DNA of 64,000 bases from Mesobacillus campisalis (GCF_000986785.1 NZ_LAYY01000012.1:1-64000), one strand, 5' to 3'. Positions 23,755 through 33,612 are shown, numbered from the stretch's first letter. Notes: generated by a model from the letters alone, not told the origin. Translations and numbers: made by a program.

Positions 23755-25068
23755 CTATCTATCGACCAGCCCTGCTCCTCTTTGCAAAAAGTTTTCCCTT
23801 ATCTCCCCGGGCACTAGGCTGCCTCCTGTGGCCCACACAACATGAACAGCCTGATTGGTGCCTGGACCTTTTGACGCTGAGCTGGTCATAACAGGTCCTT
23901 TCATCCCGGCTAGCGCAGACGGTTCTAGGAAGATGTTTTCCGACGTTGAGAGGCTATATAAAAGTCGGAAAAGTTCTTCATCCGTAATGGTATATATTCC
24001 CGAAAGCAATTCTTCCATAATCGTGCCGACAAAAGCGGAAGGTGTGCCTACTGCCAGTCCATCGGCCTCAGTCTTGTTGTCCAATCCAAAAACCTGAACA
24101 GAAACATGATTGTGAAGCTTTGTTGCCAATCCGACAAGCATGGCCGGTGATGAGGTTGGCTCCGCGAAAAAACAGTGGACGTCAGCACCAAAGACACTTT
24201 TCAGTCCGAAGGTAATTCCTCCAGGTCCGCCGCCGACGCCGCATGGCAGGTAAACAAACAACGGCTGTCCGGAATGGATCTCAATTCCTTTTTCGTCTAG
24301 CTGGGTTTTTAATTCATTCGCGGCTGCGGCATAACCGGCAAATAAAAGCTGCGAGTTTTCGTCATCGACAAAATAAGACTGTTTGTCTGCTTCACTTTCC
24401 TTTCGCGCAGCTTCGACGGCAAGGGTATAATCGGAAGCATGCTCAACAACTTTGACCCCATGCTGCCTTAGGAGGTTTTTCTTCCACTCTTTGGCATCCG
24501 CAGACATATGGACAGCCACCTGGAATCCTAATGCTGTACCAATCATCCCTATGCTTAAGCCTAAATTTCCGGTAGAGCCGACAGCAATGGTGTACTGACG
24601 AAACAGTTGTTTAGCCTTATCACTGAGCAATTGCATATAATTTTCCTGATTACTGTTCAGTAAGCCATGCGTTAAAGCGAGATGTTCGGCAAATGCAAAC
24701 ACCTCGTGGAAACCGCCGCGCGCTTTTATTGATCCTGCCACAGGCAGTTGATCGTCCCTTTTCAGCAGAAGCGGGTCTCCAATATTTACGGAATACTTCT
24801 TTTCAAGTTCCTTCTTCATCTGTGGAATTTCGGATAGCGGGGATTGGAGATCTCCCTCTATTTCTGGAAATAAGACTCTTAGCAAAGGTAAAAAGTTTTT
24901 AAATCGATTTTGTGCATCAATGATGATTTGAGTGTTTAAGTCGTGGACCGGAAAATCAGGCTTAGCCTTATAATCCGGATTCAACCATAAGACGGATTTT
25001 TGGTCCATGACACTCCTCAAAATTGGCTGTTTTTTTACATGTTCACCAACATCAATTCTTTTCTCCAC
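23755..25068 (-). CDS. dsdA: D-serine ammonia-lyase
   Basis: At 437 aa the product has the normal length for DsdA, which deaminates D-serine to pyruvate and ammonia with PLP. The PLP lysine is Lys115 in LPVAGSIKARGGFHE, and the phosphate-binding glycine loop GVGGGPGGITFG follows later, as does GSTGNLGLSIG. The GTG start has GGGG with suitable spacing. It is monocistronic; no dsdC regulator or dsdX transporter is adjacent. It probably protects against toxic D-serine or lets it serve as carbon and nitrogen source. Confidence 0.92.
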   Translation of the reverse strand: MEKRIDVGEHVKKQPILRSVMDQKSVLWLNPDYKAKPDFPVHDLNTQIIIDAQNRFKNFLPLLRVLFPEIEGDLQSPLSEIPQMKKELEKKYSVNIGDPLLLKRDDQLPVAGSIKARGGFHEVFAFAEHLALTHGLLNSNQENYMQLLSDKAKQLFRQYTIAVGSTGNLGLSIGMIGTALGFQVAVHMSADAKEWKKNLLRQHGVKVVEHASDYTLAVEAARKESEADKQSYFVDDENSQLLFAGYAAAANELKTQLDEKGIEIHSGQPLFVYLPCGVGGGPGGITFGLKSVFGADVHCFFAEPTSSPAMLVGLATKLHNHVSVQVFGLDNKTEADGLAVGTPSAFVGTIMEELLSGIYTITDEELFRLLYSLSTSENIFLEPSALAGMKGPVMTSSASKGPGTNQAVHVVWATGGSLVPGEIRENFLQRGAGLVDR

Positions 25069-25179
25069 TTCAACTTCCCCTTTTCTTTTTAGGAATGGCG
25101 TTATATAGCTAAATATTCTGCCATTATACCATAGGGGTACCGATTGGGATGAATTCCAAGGACATAAATGGATGAGACA

Positions 25180-26028
25180 TCAAGTTCTTTCATTCTTTCC
25201 CCATCGTTCATAAAGCATTTCAATCTCTTGGCTATGGGTGATCCCCTCGTCATCCGGTGTCTCAAGAATAAATGGGATTTCTTTTAACAGCGGCACTCTG
25301 ACCAGCTGCTCGAGTTCGAGCTCTTTTATATGGCCGCTATTGAAAATATTGGCATGACGGTCTTTTTTCGAACCTGTTGGATATTTGGAGTTATTGAGAT
25401 GTACAGCCTTCAGGTGGGTCCAATACCCCAAATCTTCTCCTTTAGAAACGATTTCTCCGGTATTTCGCCCATCCCATAGTCCGCTGGCAAAGGCGTGGCA
25501 AGTATCAAAGCAAAAGCCGATTTTTTCTGGCTCATCGCATAAACTCCGGATTTGTACCATTTCTTCAAACGTAATTCCCAATGCACCCTTTGTACCTGCG
25601 TTGTTCTCCAGCAGGATCAGGCTGTCACCATCCCATTGGCTCAGCACGGTGTTCAGCATCTCAATCATCAGATGATAGCTGGCAAGCGGGTCGCTTGAGC
25701 TGATCTGACTGCCAAAATGGACGACAACTCCAACCGAGCCGCAAGCCTGTGTGATTTCCAGGTCATTCAGCAGCGAGTTGATCGTCATCTCCTTTTTGTC
25801 ATCCGGCGGAGTGAGGCTGGTTGAGTAAGGGGTATGGGCAACGGTTAAAATGCCATGCTCCCGGCAAAATTGTTTGCAGCTTTCGGCATCTTGGCGGTCA
25901 AAGGCTTTTACCGAAAGGCTGCGCGGGTTCTTCGGAAAATACTGAAAAGCAGCTGCCCCATTACTTGCTGCCCGTTTTGCTGCGCCATAATATCCGTTAC
26001 GTATGCTAACATGGCTTCCGAATTTCAT
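25180..26028 (-). CDS. endonuclease IV (Nfo-type AP endonuclease)
   Basis: The 282-aa protein keeps every metal ligand of the endonuclease IV TIM barrel: His65, His104, Glu141, Asp175, His178, His210, Asp223 with His225, and Glu256 (in HTPYS, VVHFGS, LENNAG, CFDTCHAF, AVHLNNS, DRHANI and ILETPDD). It should cleave DNA 5' of abasic sites in base-excision repair. Whether the genome also has the more usual yqfS copy cannot be told here. The GGAAGG site precedes the ATG. It is followed by a promoterless gap to the D-serine dehydratase and preceded by the terminator of the repeat protein. Confidence 0.92.
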   Translation of the reverse strand: MKFGSHVSIRNGYYGAAKRAASNGAAAFQYFPKNPRSLSVKAFDRQDAESCKQFCREHGILTVAHTPYSTSLTPPDDKKEMTINSLLNDLEITQACGSVGVVVHFGSQISSSDPLASYHLMIEMLNTVLSQWDGDSLILLENNAGTKGALGITFEEMVQIRSLCDEPEKIGFCFDTCHAFASGLWDGRNTGEIVSKGEDLGYWTHLKAVHLNNSKYPTGSKKDRHANIFNSGHIKELELEQLVRVPLLKEIPFILETPDDEGITHSQEIEMLYERWGKNERT

Positions 26029-26088
26029 GATGTCTACCTTCCTAAAAAGTTTAGTATTTAGGATGAGTTGAGAAGACGGCAGCTATAC

Positions 26089-26124
26089 AAAAAAAGAATG
26101 GAGCCCAAAAAGGGACCCATTCTT
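26089..26124 (-). terminator. terminator of the repeat protein
   Basis: Read on the minus strand AAGAATGGGTCCC and GGGCTCCATTCTT pair around TTTTT and run into a T7 tract. Confidence 0.8.
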
Positions 26125-26132
26125 AACCTCAA

Positions 26133-28505
26133 TTATGGAAGATTAATATCCAGCGATTCTACCTCTTTGCCATCCACTACGATTCTGCCAGACTGGATGC
26201 TAAAGTCTTTTTTCAGAAAGATAGGCTCATAATCAGGATAGGTCTCGATCGAAAGTATTTGGTAGTCGCCGTCATCAAGGCGGAAGCGGTAGGTTCCATC
26301 CTCGTGAATCCAGCTGGATTGGTAACTGTTATATTCCTCATTGGATGAAATTACGTTAACATTTCCCTCTGCCAATGTCTGGCCATTTCTGGTGACGATT
26401 CCGTACAGGGTGACAGGAGGAACTACAAAGTCAAGTGAGTCTGCTGGTACCCCATTTACATACAGGCTGCCGTCCTGGATGCTGAATTCAGTGTTAGGGG
26501 CAAATTGCGTGCCGTCAAACAAGAATATGTGCTCAATCATATAATCACCATCAGGAAGTCGGAAGCTGAACTTGCCGTCTTCATTTGTTACTCCCCAAAC
26601 TGAAACAGGGTAATCCGCTTTGTTGATTTCCATGATCGACAATTCGCCCATAACTGGATTTCCTTCTTCAGACAGAGTTCCTGTCAAGGTAACACCCGGA
26701 AGAGAAATCTGAAGGGATTCAAGAAACTCTCCCCCTGAAAAAAGCTTGCCATCCTTAATCGAAAAAGACATATTGATGAAAGTGCTGCTGCCTTCTTCCA
26801 TTAAATAAATGGTTTCAACATTATAATCGCCATCCGCGAGTCTCATAGAGAAGCTGCCGTCTTCCCGAATCGATTTCCAGTAATAATGGTTCCGGTCCGC
26901 AGAGGAAATTTCCATTTCTCCGCCGTTAATTGGCTGGCCTCCATCAAGCACAATTCCCTGAAGTGTGACAGGCGGAACTTGCACCTCCAGTAGGCTAAGC
27001 CGCTTCCCATCGACATAAAGTTTACCGCCAACTATTTCGAATTCAGTCGAAAGGCTGAAATCTTCACCATCTTCGAATAGGAAACCGCCTGCAATCTTGT
27101 ATTTGCCATCGCTTAAACGCATAGAGAAGCTGCCATTTTCATCTGTCCAGGCATCATATGAATCGTAGTATCCTTCTTCACTCATTTTCTCTACATATAC
27201 GGTGCCTTCGAGACTCGTTCCTCCATCCACCAGTTTTCCGTTGAAGGTAACAGGCGGAAGTGCAACAGTCAATGACTTGATAGCTTTGCCTTCATGTACG
27301 ATTTTGCCACCGGCAATTTCAAATGGAATATTAATATAGGTGCTCCGGTTTGCTTCATCAACCGAAAAGATTGTATAGCTGCCATCTGGCAAACGGTACT
27401 GGAAATTGCCGTTTTTATCTGCAGAAACATACGAGTGAATATATTCCCCGTCTGCACTTTCGCCTTCAATATTTAGGCCAGCATTGCCAACTGGCTTCTT
27501 TCCGTCAAGGAGAGTACCTTTTAAGGTTAGTTCAGGAACCTTAAAAGCCAAGTGTGCAACTTCCTTGCCATTCACAAATATTTTACCGTCTTCGACAGTG
27601 AATTTGACAACTTGCCAAGCTTCGAATGTATCATGATAGATGCTGAGTGCATAAGCACCATCATTCAGTTCTCTGAGAGCAAATTCGCCCTTTTTACTGG
27701 TTGTTGCGTATTGGATGAACTCAGTGTCCCACTCTTCATCGCTGAGAAGTTTTTCAAGAACAATTCCAGCATCCGAGAGCGGATTGCTGCTGTCTGATGC
27801 TTTTCCTGTGTAGGCACTTACAGGCAGGGAAATGTTTAATGCCCCCAGTTTTTCGCCTTCAACTACAACTGCTTTACCTTCCACAGAAAAAAACATTTCA
27901 TAGCGGTAAAACCCACCATCTGTCTCGATTCCATGTACATAGTATTCACCATCAGGAAGGGAGGCGGAAAATTGTCCGTTCCTATTGGAGGAAACGGTAT
28001 ATATCTTTTCCTCGTAATCACCCGTGAGTTTCGAAAGAATCAGAGTTCCCTTAAGTCCCTTGTCTCCTTCGGTCAATGTACCGCTAAGGTTGAACGACGA
28101 TTTTTGCTTTCCTTTCGATTTTTCTTTCTTCAAGATGGTAATTTCTTTGTTTTTGCTCGCCACTTTTCCGCCTGAAACAGAAAAACTCGTATTCGTGCTA
28201 TGCCAGGTATTTTCCTTGCTTTTCAGTCCCTTGATGGCATAGGCACCATCCGCCAGGCTTGTTTTGAAGCTGCCTCGAGAATCAGTAACGACAAATTTTA
28301 CATCACTATTTCGACCCTTCTCACTGATCAGCAAAGGGGTATTTTTTAGTACTAGTGGGCCGTCTTTGACGGTAGCTTCGAAACCCTTTCCCTTATTGCC
28401 TTTTTCCCCCTTCATTTCATGAGCTGCAGCAGGCTGGATGCCTCCAAGCAGACTGCTTGCGACAAAAGCAATCAAAAAAAACATGTAAAGCAGCTTTTTC
28501 CCCAT
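26133..28505 (-). CDS. secreted protein with eight ~90-aa beta-sandwich repeats
   Basis: The 790-aa protein starts with a signal peptide (MGKKLLYMFFLIAFVASSL...PAAAHE). The rest divides into eight units of about 90 residues, the first degenerate. Each unit has a VTLxGxL opening, a central NGxFxxxLPDGxYxI turn and an FSIxxGKxxVxGK...LxxxLP end, resembling carboxypeptidase-regulatory-like (CarboxypepD_reg/FN3-like) beta-sandwich repeats. Unit boundaries fall near residues 146, 236, 330, 422, 517, 608 and 701. There is no LPXTG, transmembrane or catalytic domain, so it is exported without an evident anchor. It may be a cell-surface or matrix protein of adhesive or structural type. It is monocistronic. 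Confidence 0.8.
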   Translation of the reverse strand: MGKKLLYMFFLIAFVASSLLGGIQPAAAHEMKGEKGNKGKGFEATVKDGPLVLKNTPLLISEKGRNSDVKFVVTDSRGSFKTSLADGAYAIKGLKSKENTWHSTNTSFSVSGGKVASKNKEITILKKEKSKGKQKSSFNLSGTLTEGDKGLKGTLILSKLTGDYEEKIYTVSSNRNGQFSASLPDGEYYVHGIETDGGFYRYEMFFSVEGKAVVVEGEKLGALNISLPVSAYTGKASDSSNPLSDAGIVLEKLLSDEEWDTEFIQYATTSKKGEFALRELNDGAYALSIYHDTFEAWQVVKFTVEDGKIFVNGKEVAHLAFKVPELTLKGTLLDGKKPVGNAGLNIEGESADGEYIHSYVSADKNGNFQYRLPDGSYTIFSVDEANRSTYINIPFEIAGGKIVHEGKAIKSLTVALPPVTFNGKLVDGGTSLEGTVYVEKMSEEGYYDSYDAWTDENGSFSMRLSDGKYKIAGGFLFEDGEDFSLSTEFEIVGGKLYVDGKRLSLLEVQVPPVTLQGIVLDGGQPINGGEMEISSADRNHYYWKSIREDGSFSMRLADGDYNVETIYLMEEGSSTFINMSFSIKDGKLFSGGEFLESLQISLPGVTLTGTLSEEGNPVMGELSIMEINKADYPVSVWGVTNEDGKFSFRLPDGDYMIEHIFLFDGTQFAPNTEFSIQDGSLYVNGVPADSLDFVVPPVTLYGIVTRNGQTLAEGNVNVISSNEEYNSYQSSWIHEDGTYRFRLDDGDYQILSIETYPDYEPIFLKKDFSIQSGRIVVDGKEVESLDINLP

Positions 28506-28633
28506 TTTTTTCCCCCCGTGTTATTTATTTGGGCTCTTTCAAAGCCATAATAACTATTCGCCGGGCATAATCTCTTCTCCTTTACAATTTCTGGATGTCG
28601 AAAATTATTTGTTTCGACTATTTTCTTCAAAAG

Positions 28634-28660
28634 AAAAACCGCTTTTTTAAAGCGGTTTTT
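28634..28660 (-). terminator. terminator of the PPDK-like gene
   Basis: AAAAACCGCTTT and AAAGCGGTTTTT pair around a short T-rich loop just past the stop. Confidence 0.85.
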
Positions 28661-28672
28661 GGGAGGGGTATT

Positions 28673-31222
28673 TTATCTGCATACAAGTTTTTGTGAGACA
28701 ATATCCGAGAATATTTCCATTCCTTCCGTTCTGGCAACATGAATGACATCTTCAAATCTGCTGCTTTTTGGCAAGAGTGCCGAAAGGAGATTCTCCTTTT
28801 CCAGTACATATTCTGGTTGAAAGATTACGTCTTTTTCGCCATCAAAAATAGCTGCATAAAAAATGCCGGATTCCACCAAATCCTGAAAGAAATGACTTCC
28901 ATACGAAAGCTCCGGCATCAAGCCGCCTTGTGAAGAGGCCACTTCACAGATGACACTCATATGGGATAGTTCCGAAAAGTGGACAGGAACTCCAAGGGAT
29001 GGTGTGGTGGTCCCCCATCTTCCCGGACCAATCAGAAGAACATTCTCCCCTTTTAGTTCGGAATTCAATTTGCCGATTTGCCGGGCGATGCTGTATTTTC
29101 GCTGCTCACTGCTTTCCAAATAGGTTTGCGTATTGACAAAGACAACATAATGGATAGGCAGACGGACATTTCCGCCCATAAAATGGCCATTGGCGGCAAA
29201 GAAGCAGCTGTCCCCTGCTTTAATTTCCGGCAATTGTACCGGTTTTCCAAGTCCTCTGGTCTGAAGAGGGCGGCATTGAAGGAGGTTGATTTTATAGTGA
29301 TCCTCATCATTGAAATTGGCACAGAATTCGATATCGACAGGATAGTCATACACCTGTGACAGGACCCGCAGAATATCTTTCATTAACGCAGTAAAGCTTG
29401 TATCCTTCAAAAGCCTTTGAAAAGTAAGGATATAGGGTACTTCTCCGTCTGCATAGCCTAGCTCGCGCAGGCGCGCAGCACCTGCATGGTCCATGTTCGC
29501 AAACAAGCCTTTATCCGCCTTCAAATCCTGGCGGAAGAGAACCTGGACATTTTGGCTGGTCAAAGCATTCCCATTCAGGTCAAGAACATCGGCATCATGC
29601 TGGCTAAACTTCTTTTCATCCTCAAGGTTCATAAGCGGCGAGCGCAATGGATCATCAAGCGTGATAATTTTGGCGTAATCCTTCACGGTTCTGTCGACTG
29701 CCCTCGTCCCAAGACCGAACACAAGCCGCAGCATACCGGCATCCATATCGATGCTTTGATCCCACACATACAGGTTGGATGAGTTCCCAACACCTGCGAT
29801 ATGCGGAAAGAAAGACTGGCCATACTGGTCACCTGATACGCGCTGAATCAAAATCGCCATCTGTTCGTCTTTTTCGAACAGTCCCCGGTCCATTCGATAC
29901 CTGAGGGCATCCTCATTCATCGTGCTTGCATAAACTGTCCGGATGGCCTGCTCAAAGGCTGTATAACGCTCCTCGGGTGTTCCCTGGTTGGCACAGAATA
30001 CACTTTCATACTTTCCGGCAAAGGCATTGCCGAAATTATCTTCAAGGAGGGAACTTGAGCGGACAATGATTGGAGATTGGCCAAAATACTCCAGCACCTG
30101 GACAAATTGCTCTTTAATGTTGTCAGGAAATCTTCCTCTAAGGAGGTTTTCCCTCAATTCAGAGGCATAGCGAAAATATCCTTCCTTTGTTTTTTGCTTG
30201 ACTCTCAGTTTCCACCACCCGTTTTGAACAATATAGGTGTAAAAGACATCGGAGCCCAGATAAAAGGAGTCATGTGGTTCTAGATAGGGAATGAAACGGC
30301 CTTCTTCCTCCTGCTCGAGTATTTTGCGGGCAAGAAGCATGCCGACGCTTTTTCCTCCAATAAATCCTGACCCTATCTCCCTTGATGCAATCATTAAAAT
30401 ATCGCTCAGGGAGAAAAAGCTGTTGCATAACTCAAGCATTCTTGATTCATGGCCGATCAGCAAAGTCATCAGCAGCTTTTTGGTTTTTTCCTGTTCATCC
30501 TTATCATGTGTTAATGCTTCCCGGGCCTGGTTGAAGATGACAGTCCAGTAATCCAGGCGTTCTTCACTCCGACGCAGTGTTGAAAACAGCTGTGCTATTT
30601 CGGAACTTGCCGAGATGCAGACAGCTTCCTGCCCGAAGATGTAATGTGGGAAAAACATGGTTGGCGAGTATCGGTCTGCTGCCTTAAGCGGGTGTATGTA
30701 GAATTTATCATTCACTTCATATAAATCTAGCAACAGCTGGGTTGTTTCCCGTATCCCTGCGATGGTGCTGTAGGTATGGACGTTCCTGTGGATGGCAAAA
30801 TAGGCGATGGTATCAAGTTCATAGAGGAACGGGCATGATACTTTAAAAAAGTTGCCGATCATCAGGTCGGAATGCCAATGTTTCAACAATTCTGTCAGGC
30901 AATCAAATACATAAAAGGTTTTGCGGCCTTCCTGCTCGATAAGGCTGTGAACTTCGGTAGCAAAACTTTCAAAGCCTTTTCCCGCGTCAAGATGGCAGAT
31001 TTTAATATTTTCCTTGTTAGGGATTACAGGTTCATGGCTCCCAAAGCGTACATAGACAATCTTCCTATTGTCCCTTAGTGCCTGGTCGACATAAGGCTGG
31101 ACCATTTTTTTATAATGCTCTAAAGAATCTACCTGCCAGACGACATTGTCACCAAGGCGGAGCATGTCAATCACTTTGTCAAAACCGCTGATTCCTGTAC
31201 TAGCTTTGTCATGGCGGTCCAT
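28673..31222 (-). CDS. PEP/pyruvate-binding (PPDK-N like) protein with N-terminal ATPase-like domain
   Basis: ATG 31222 follows an AAAGGGGGG site and gives 849 aa. Residues about 1-200 resemble a RecA/KaiC-like domain (GISGFDKVIDMLRLGDNVVWQVDS, later FYVFDCLTELLKHWHSD in a Walker-B-like place) but the P-loop is not recognisable. Residues about 295-650 are an ATP-grasp PEP/pyruvate-binding region: SGFIGGKSVGMLLARKIL, SPIIVRSSSLLEDNFGNAFAGKYESVF, MAILIQRVSG, LVFGLGTRAVDRT and IEFCANFNDEDHYKINLLQCRPLQ. A swivelling phosphohistidine domain (TGGxTSHAA) and the PEP barrel are absent, so it cannot perform the full PEP synthase cycle. It is a stand-alone, possibly sensory or phosphorylating protein. 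Similar uncharacterised proteins are known; function is not. Confidence 0.75.
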   Translation of the reverse strand: MDRHDKASTGISGFDKVIDMLRLGDNVVWQVDSLEHYKKMVQPYVDQALRDNRKIVYVRFGSHEPVIPNKENIKICHLDAGKGFESFATEVHSLIEQEGRKTFYVFDCLTELLKHWHSDLMIGNFFKVSCPFLYELDTIAYFAIHRNVHTYSTIAGIRETTQLLLDLYEVNDKFYIHPLKAADRYSPTMFFPHYIFGQEAVCISASSEIAQLFSTLRRSEERLDYWTVIFNQAREALTHDKDEQEKTKKLLMTLLIGHESRMLELCNSFFSLSDILMIASREIGSGFIGGKSVGMLLARKILEQEEEGRFIPYLEPHDSFYLGSDVFYTYIVQNGWWKLRVKQKTKEGYFRYASELRENLLRGRFPDNIKEQFVQVLEYFGQSPIIVRSSSLLEDNFGNAFAGKYESVFCANQGTPEERYTAFEQAIRTVYASTMNEDALRYRMDRGLFEKDEQMAILIQRVSGDQYGQSFFPHIAGVGNSSNLYVWDQSIDMDAGMLRLVFGLGTRAVDRTVKDYAKIITLDDPLRSPLMNLEDEKKFSQHDADVLDLNGNALTSQNVQVLFRQDLKADKGLFANMDHAGAARLRELGYADGEVPYILTFQRLLKDTSFTALMKDILRVLSQVYDYPVDIEFCANFNDEDHYKINLLQCRPLQTRGLGKPVQLPEIKAGDSCFFAANGHFMGGNVRLPIHYVVFVNTQTYLESSEQRKYSIARQIGKLNSELKGENVLLIGPGRWGTTTPSLGVPVHFSELSHMSVICEVASSQGGLMPELSYGSHFFQDLVESGIFYAAIFDGEKDVIFQPEYVLEKENLLSALLPKSSRFEDVIHVARTEGMEIFSDIVSQKLVCR

Positions 31223-31323
31223 CTTCGCTTTTCCCCCCTTTTCATAATAAAAACTAAGTTTTCTGTATTTATTTATTTTACCTTTCAAATGCTTTTTGTT
31301 CAAAGATACACTGTAATATCCAT

Positions 31324-31353
31324 AAAAAAACACCCGGGTTTGCACACCGGGCG
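31324..31353 (-). terminator. terminator of the SDR-MATE operon
   Basis: CCCGG and CCGGG arms with a T7 run on the minus strand follow the MATE stop. Confidence 0.55.
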
Positions 31354-31418
31354 GGAATTAAGAACGAAACAAATTATTTTACAATAGTATGATTACGTGC
31401 CTAATTTCAATTCTGCAG

Positions 31419-32753
31419 TTACTCACTAAATAACGTCTTTTTCCTCCACCTTCCCCAAAAATAATAGGCTGAAGCAAACAGGCTGCTGAGGATGAAGCTT
31501 ATGCCCATTCCGATGGCGATTCCGTTATCACCAAAATAGGTAGAACATAGATAGGTAAGCGGATAGCGAAGCACCCAGAAAGACACAATGTTCAGCACCA
31601 GCACTGGATACATGGCACCAGCTCCTCTGACGATGCCGTTCAATATGAAGTTCAAGCCGATGATTGGATAAAAGAAGGCTATGATTCTTAAATAATCCTT
31701 TCCAAATGCAACTGCTTCAGGCTCCTGGATAAACAACCTGATAAAGTACTCCGCAAAAAAGAAAATAATGAAGGCAACCACCAGCATAATGACGAAATTA
31801 TAGAGAGAGCCATAAAGTGCCAGCTGCCTGACCCGGTCCCAGCGATTACCGCCAATGTTTTGGCCTGCCATGCTATTGACGGCAGTGCCAAGAGCGGTTG
31901 CGGGCAAGAGAATCAGGCTGTCAATCCGCTGTGAGGCTCCAAATCCGGCCACAACATTTCCGCCAAATGAGTTGACAACACTCATGATGGCGGTCACCCC
32001 GGCAAAAATGACAGTCATCTGCAAACCGGAAGGAATTCCGAGCCTTAGAAATTGCCTTACCTCATCAGCCCGTGGCAGATGTGGAATTGTAAATGGCACG
32101 AGCCTTTTTCTGATTGTATAAAGAACTCCCAGGACAAATGCCAATCCCTGTGATAAAACGGTAGCATAAGCGGCACCTTGCACTCCCCAGCCGAACACTG
32201 AAATAAACAGAGGGTCAAGCACTGTATTCAGCAGGACGGCTGCAAACACAAACTTCAACGGTGTTTTGCTGTCCCCCAGAGCTCTGAGTATGGTGCCGAT
32301 AAAATTATAGCCGAACAGGAAGAGGATGCCGATAAAATTGATTCGCAAGTACAGATTGGCTTCACGAAGCATTTCCGCCGGTGTGTTAAGCATGAGCAGG
32401 AGCTGCTCGGAAAGTAGGAAACCGGCGATTCCAACCAAAATAGATAAGGAGAACAATAGAACAACAAAGGCATTCACATAGGACACAATCCCCTGCTCGT
32501 CGCCTTTTCCCCGCTGCTGCGCGAGGATCGTCAGTGTCGCATTGTTGATTCCCAGGATGAAAGACAGAACCGTAACAAGGATCGTCCCCGATATCGTCAC
32601 GGCTCCCAGAGCATTGGCACCAAGAAGATTGCCAACCCATAGACTGTCAATCAATTGGTAGGACACCTGAAGGAGATTCGTTAACAAGATGGGTCCAGAA
32701 AAAAACAGCAGCTGTTTCAGGATGGATCCTTGCGTAAAATCATATTGCTGCAT
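31419..32753 (-). CDS. MATE family efflux transporter
   Basis: ATG 32753, behind GAGGA, gives 444 aa with twelve predicted helices. The N-terminal pattern GPILLTNLLQVSYQLIDSLWVGNLLGANALGAVTIS and the pseudo-repeated second half FGASQRIDSLILLPATALGTAVNSMAGQNIG match MATE proteins, which exchange Na+ or H+ for cationic drugs or metabolites. The gene begins 5 bp after the SDR stop, so both are one operon. This coupling of an SDR to a MATE exporter could mean production and export of a modified compound, but the link is inferential. It is followed by its own terminator. Confidence 0.85.
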   Translation of the reverse strand: MQQYDFTQGSILKQLLFFSGPILLTNLLQVSYQLIDSLWVGNLLGANALGAVTISGTILVTVLSFILGINNATLTILAQQRGKGDEQGIVSYVNAFVVLLFSLSILVGIAGFLLSEQLLLMLNTPAEMLREANLYLRINFIGILFLFGYNFIGTILRALGDSKTPLKFVFAAVLLNTVLDPLFISVFGWGVQGAAYATVLSQGLAFVLGVLYTIRKRLVPFTIPHLPRADEVRQFLRLGIPSGLQMTVIFAGVTAIMSVVNSFGGNVVAGFGASQRIDSLILLPATALGTAVNSMAGQNIGGNRWDRVRQLALYGSLYNFVIMLVVAFIIFFFAEYFIRLFIQEPEAVAFGKDYLRIIAFFYPIIGLNFILNGIVRGAGAMYPVLVLNIVSFWVLRYPLTYLCSTYFGDNGIAIGMGISFILSSLFASAYYFWGRWRKKTLFSE

Positions 32754-32758
32754 GAAAT

Positions 32759-33514
32759 TTATTCCTCGTAAATCATTTTCCTTGTCATACCGCCGTCGAC
32801 TACAAGGTTGATGCCATTGACAAAGTTGTTTTCCCGGGCTGTAAGGTAAAGGCATGCCCTGGCAATGTCATCCGGTCTGCCGACTCTGTTGGAGAAGTGC
32901 TGCCTGTGGTCGACATCTCTCAGGCTTGCGTAATCTCCCGTTTCAATCCAGCCTGGGGAAATGCAGTTTACTGCAATTCCATCTTGTGCAAACGATGCTG
33001 CCAGTGCGTGGGTGATTCCTGTGATTCCGCCCTTTGAAGCCGCATATGCTTCGGAATTTGGTTCTGACATAATAGCCCGGGTCGAAGCGATATTGACGAT
33101 GGCTCCTCCATTCTCATTTTTGCGCATATATTTCGCCGCCTCGCGCGAACCTAGGAACACACTGCGCAAATTGGTGAAGATCACATCATCCCACTCATCA
33201 ATCGTTACATCATAGGGAGATTTAAATAAGCCTTTTCCGGCATTATTGATCAGAATGTCAATCCTTCCATATGTATCGTAAGCGGTTTTCATCAGATTTT
33301 TAATATCCTCTTCCCGCCTGACATCGGTTGGGACAAACATTGCTTCCCCGCCATTATCTTTAATCAATTCAGTGACTTGTGTGCCATTTTCTTTATCATA
33401 ATCCGCTACTACAACTATTGCTCCCTTTTCAGCGTACATGGCAGCGATTCCTTGTCCAATTCCATTGGCGGCTCCGGTGACAATCACCACTTGTTTCTCG
33501 AAATTCATTTTCAT
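32759..33514 (-). CDS. short-chain dehydrogenase/reductase
   Basis: A 251-aa classical SDR: cofactor motif TGAANGIGQG, NNAG, catalytic Ser in NIASTRA, and YAASK at the Tyr/Lys pair, ending with a VVDGGMT motif common to glucose-dehydrogenase-like and 3-oxoacyl reductases. The acidic residue after the second strand (VVVADYD) suggests preference for NAD. Start ATG 33514 or 33508 is possible; neither has a clearly superior site. It is first in a two-gene operon with the MATE exporter. Substrate is unknown. Confidence 0.85.
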   Translation of the reverse strand: MKMNFEKQVVIVTGAANGIGQGIAAMYAEKGAIVVVADYDKENGTQVTELIKDNGGEAMFVPTDVRREEDIKNLMKTAYDTYGRIDILINNAGKGLFKSPYDVTIDEWDDVIFTNLRSVFLGSREAAKYMRKNENGGAIVNIASTRAIMSEPNSEAYAASKGGITGITHALAASFAQDGIAVNCISPGWIETGDYASLRDVDHRQHFSNRVGRPDDIARACLYLTARENNFVNGINLVVDGGMTRKMIYEE

Positions 33515-33588
33515 TCACCTTCATTCCTTTACGTATTACATATACAATACCACATCATTTTTGGCACTTTAAAAGGATAAGCATAAGA

Positions 33589-33612
33589 AAAGAGCAGGAT
33601 AGTCTGCTCTTT
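33589..33612 (-). terminator. terminator after the 67-aa gene
   Basis: AAAGAGCAG-GATAGT-CTGCTCTTT overlaps the stop codon of the small gene. Confidence 0.8.

Noticed and set aside
28335-28355. additional Ter-like GTACTAAA string inside the repeat protein gene
   Set aside because: Only an 8-bp core match within coding sequence; too short to call a Ter site without a genome-wide scan.
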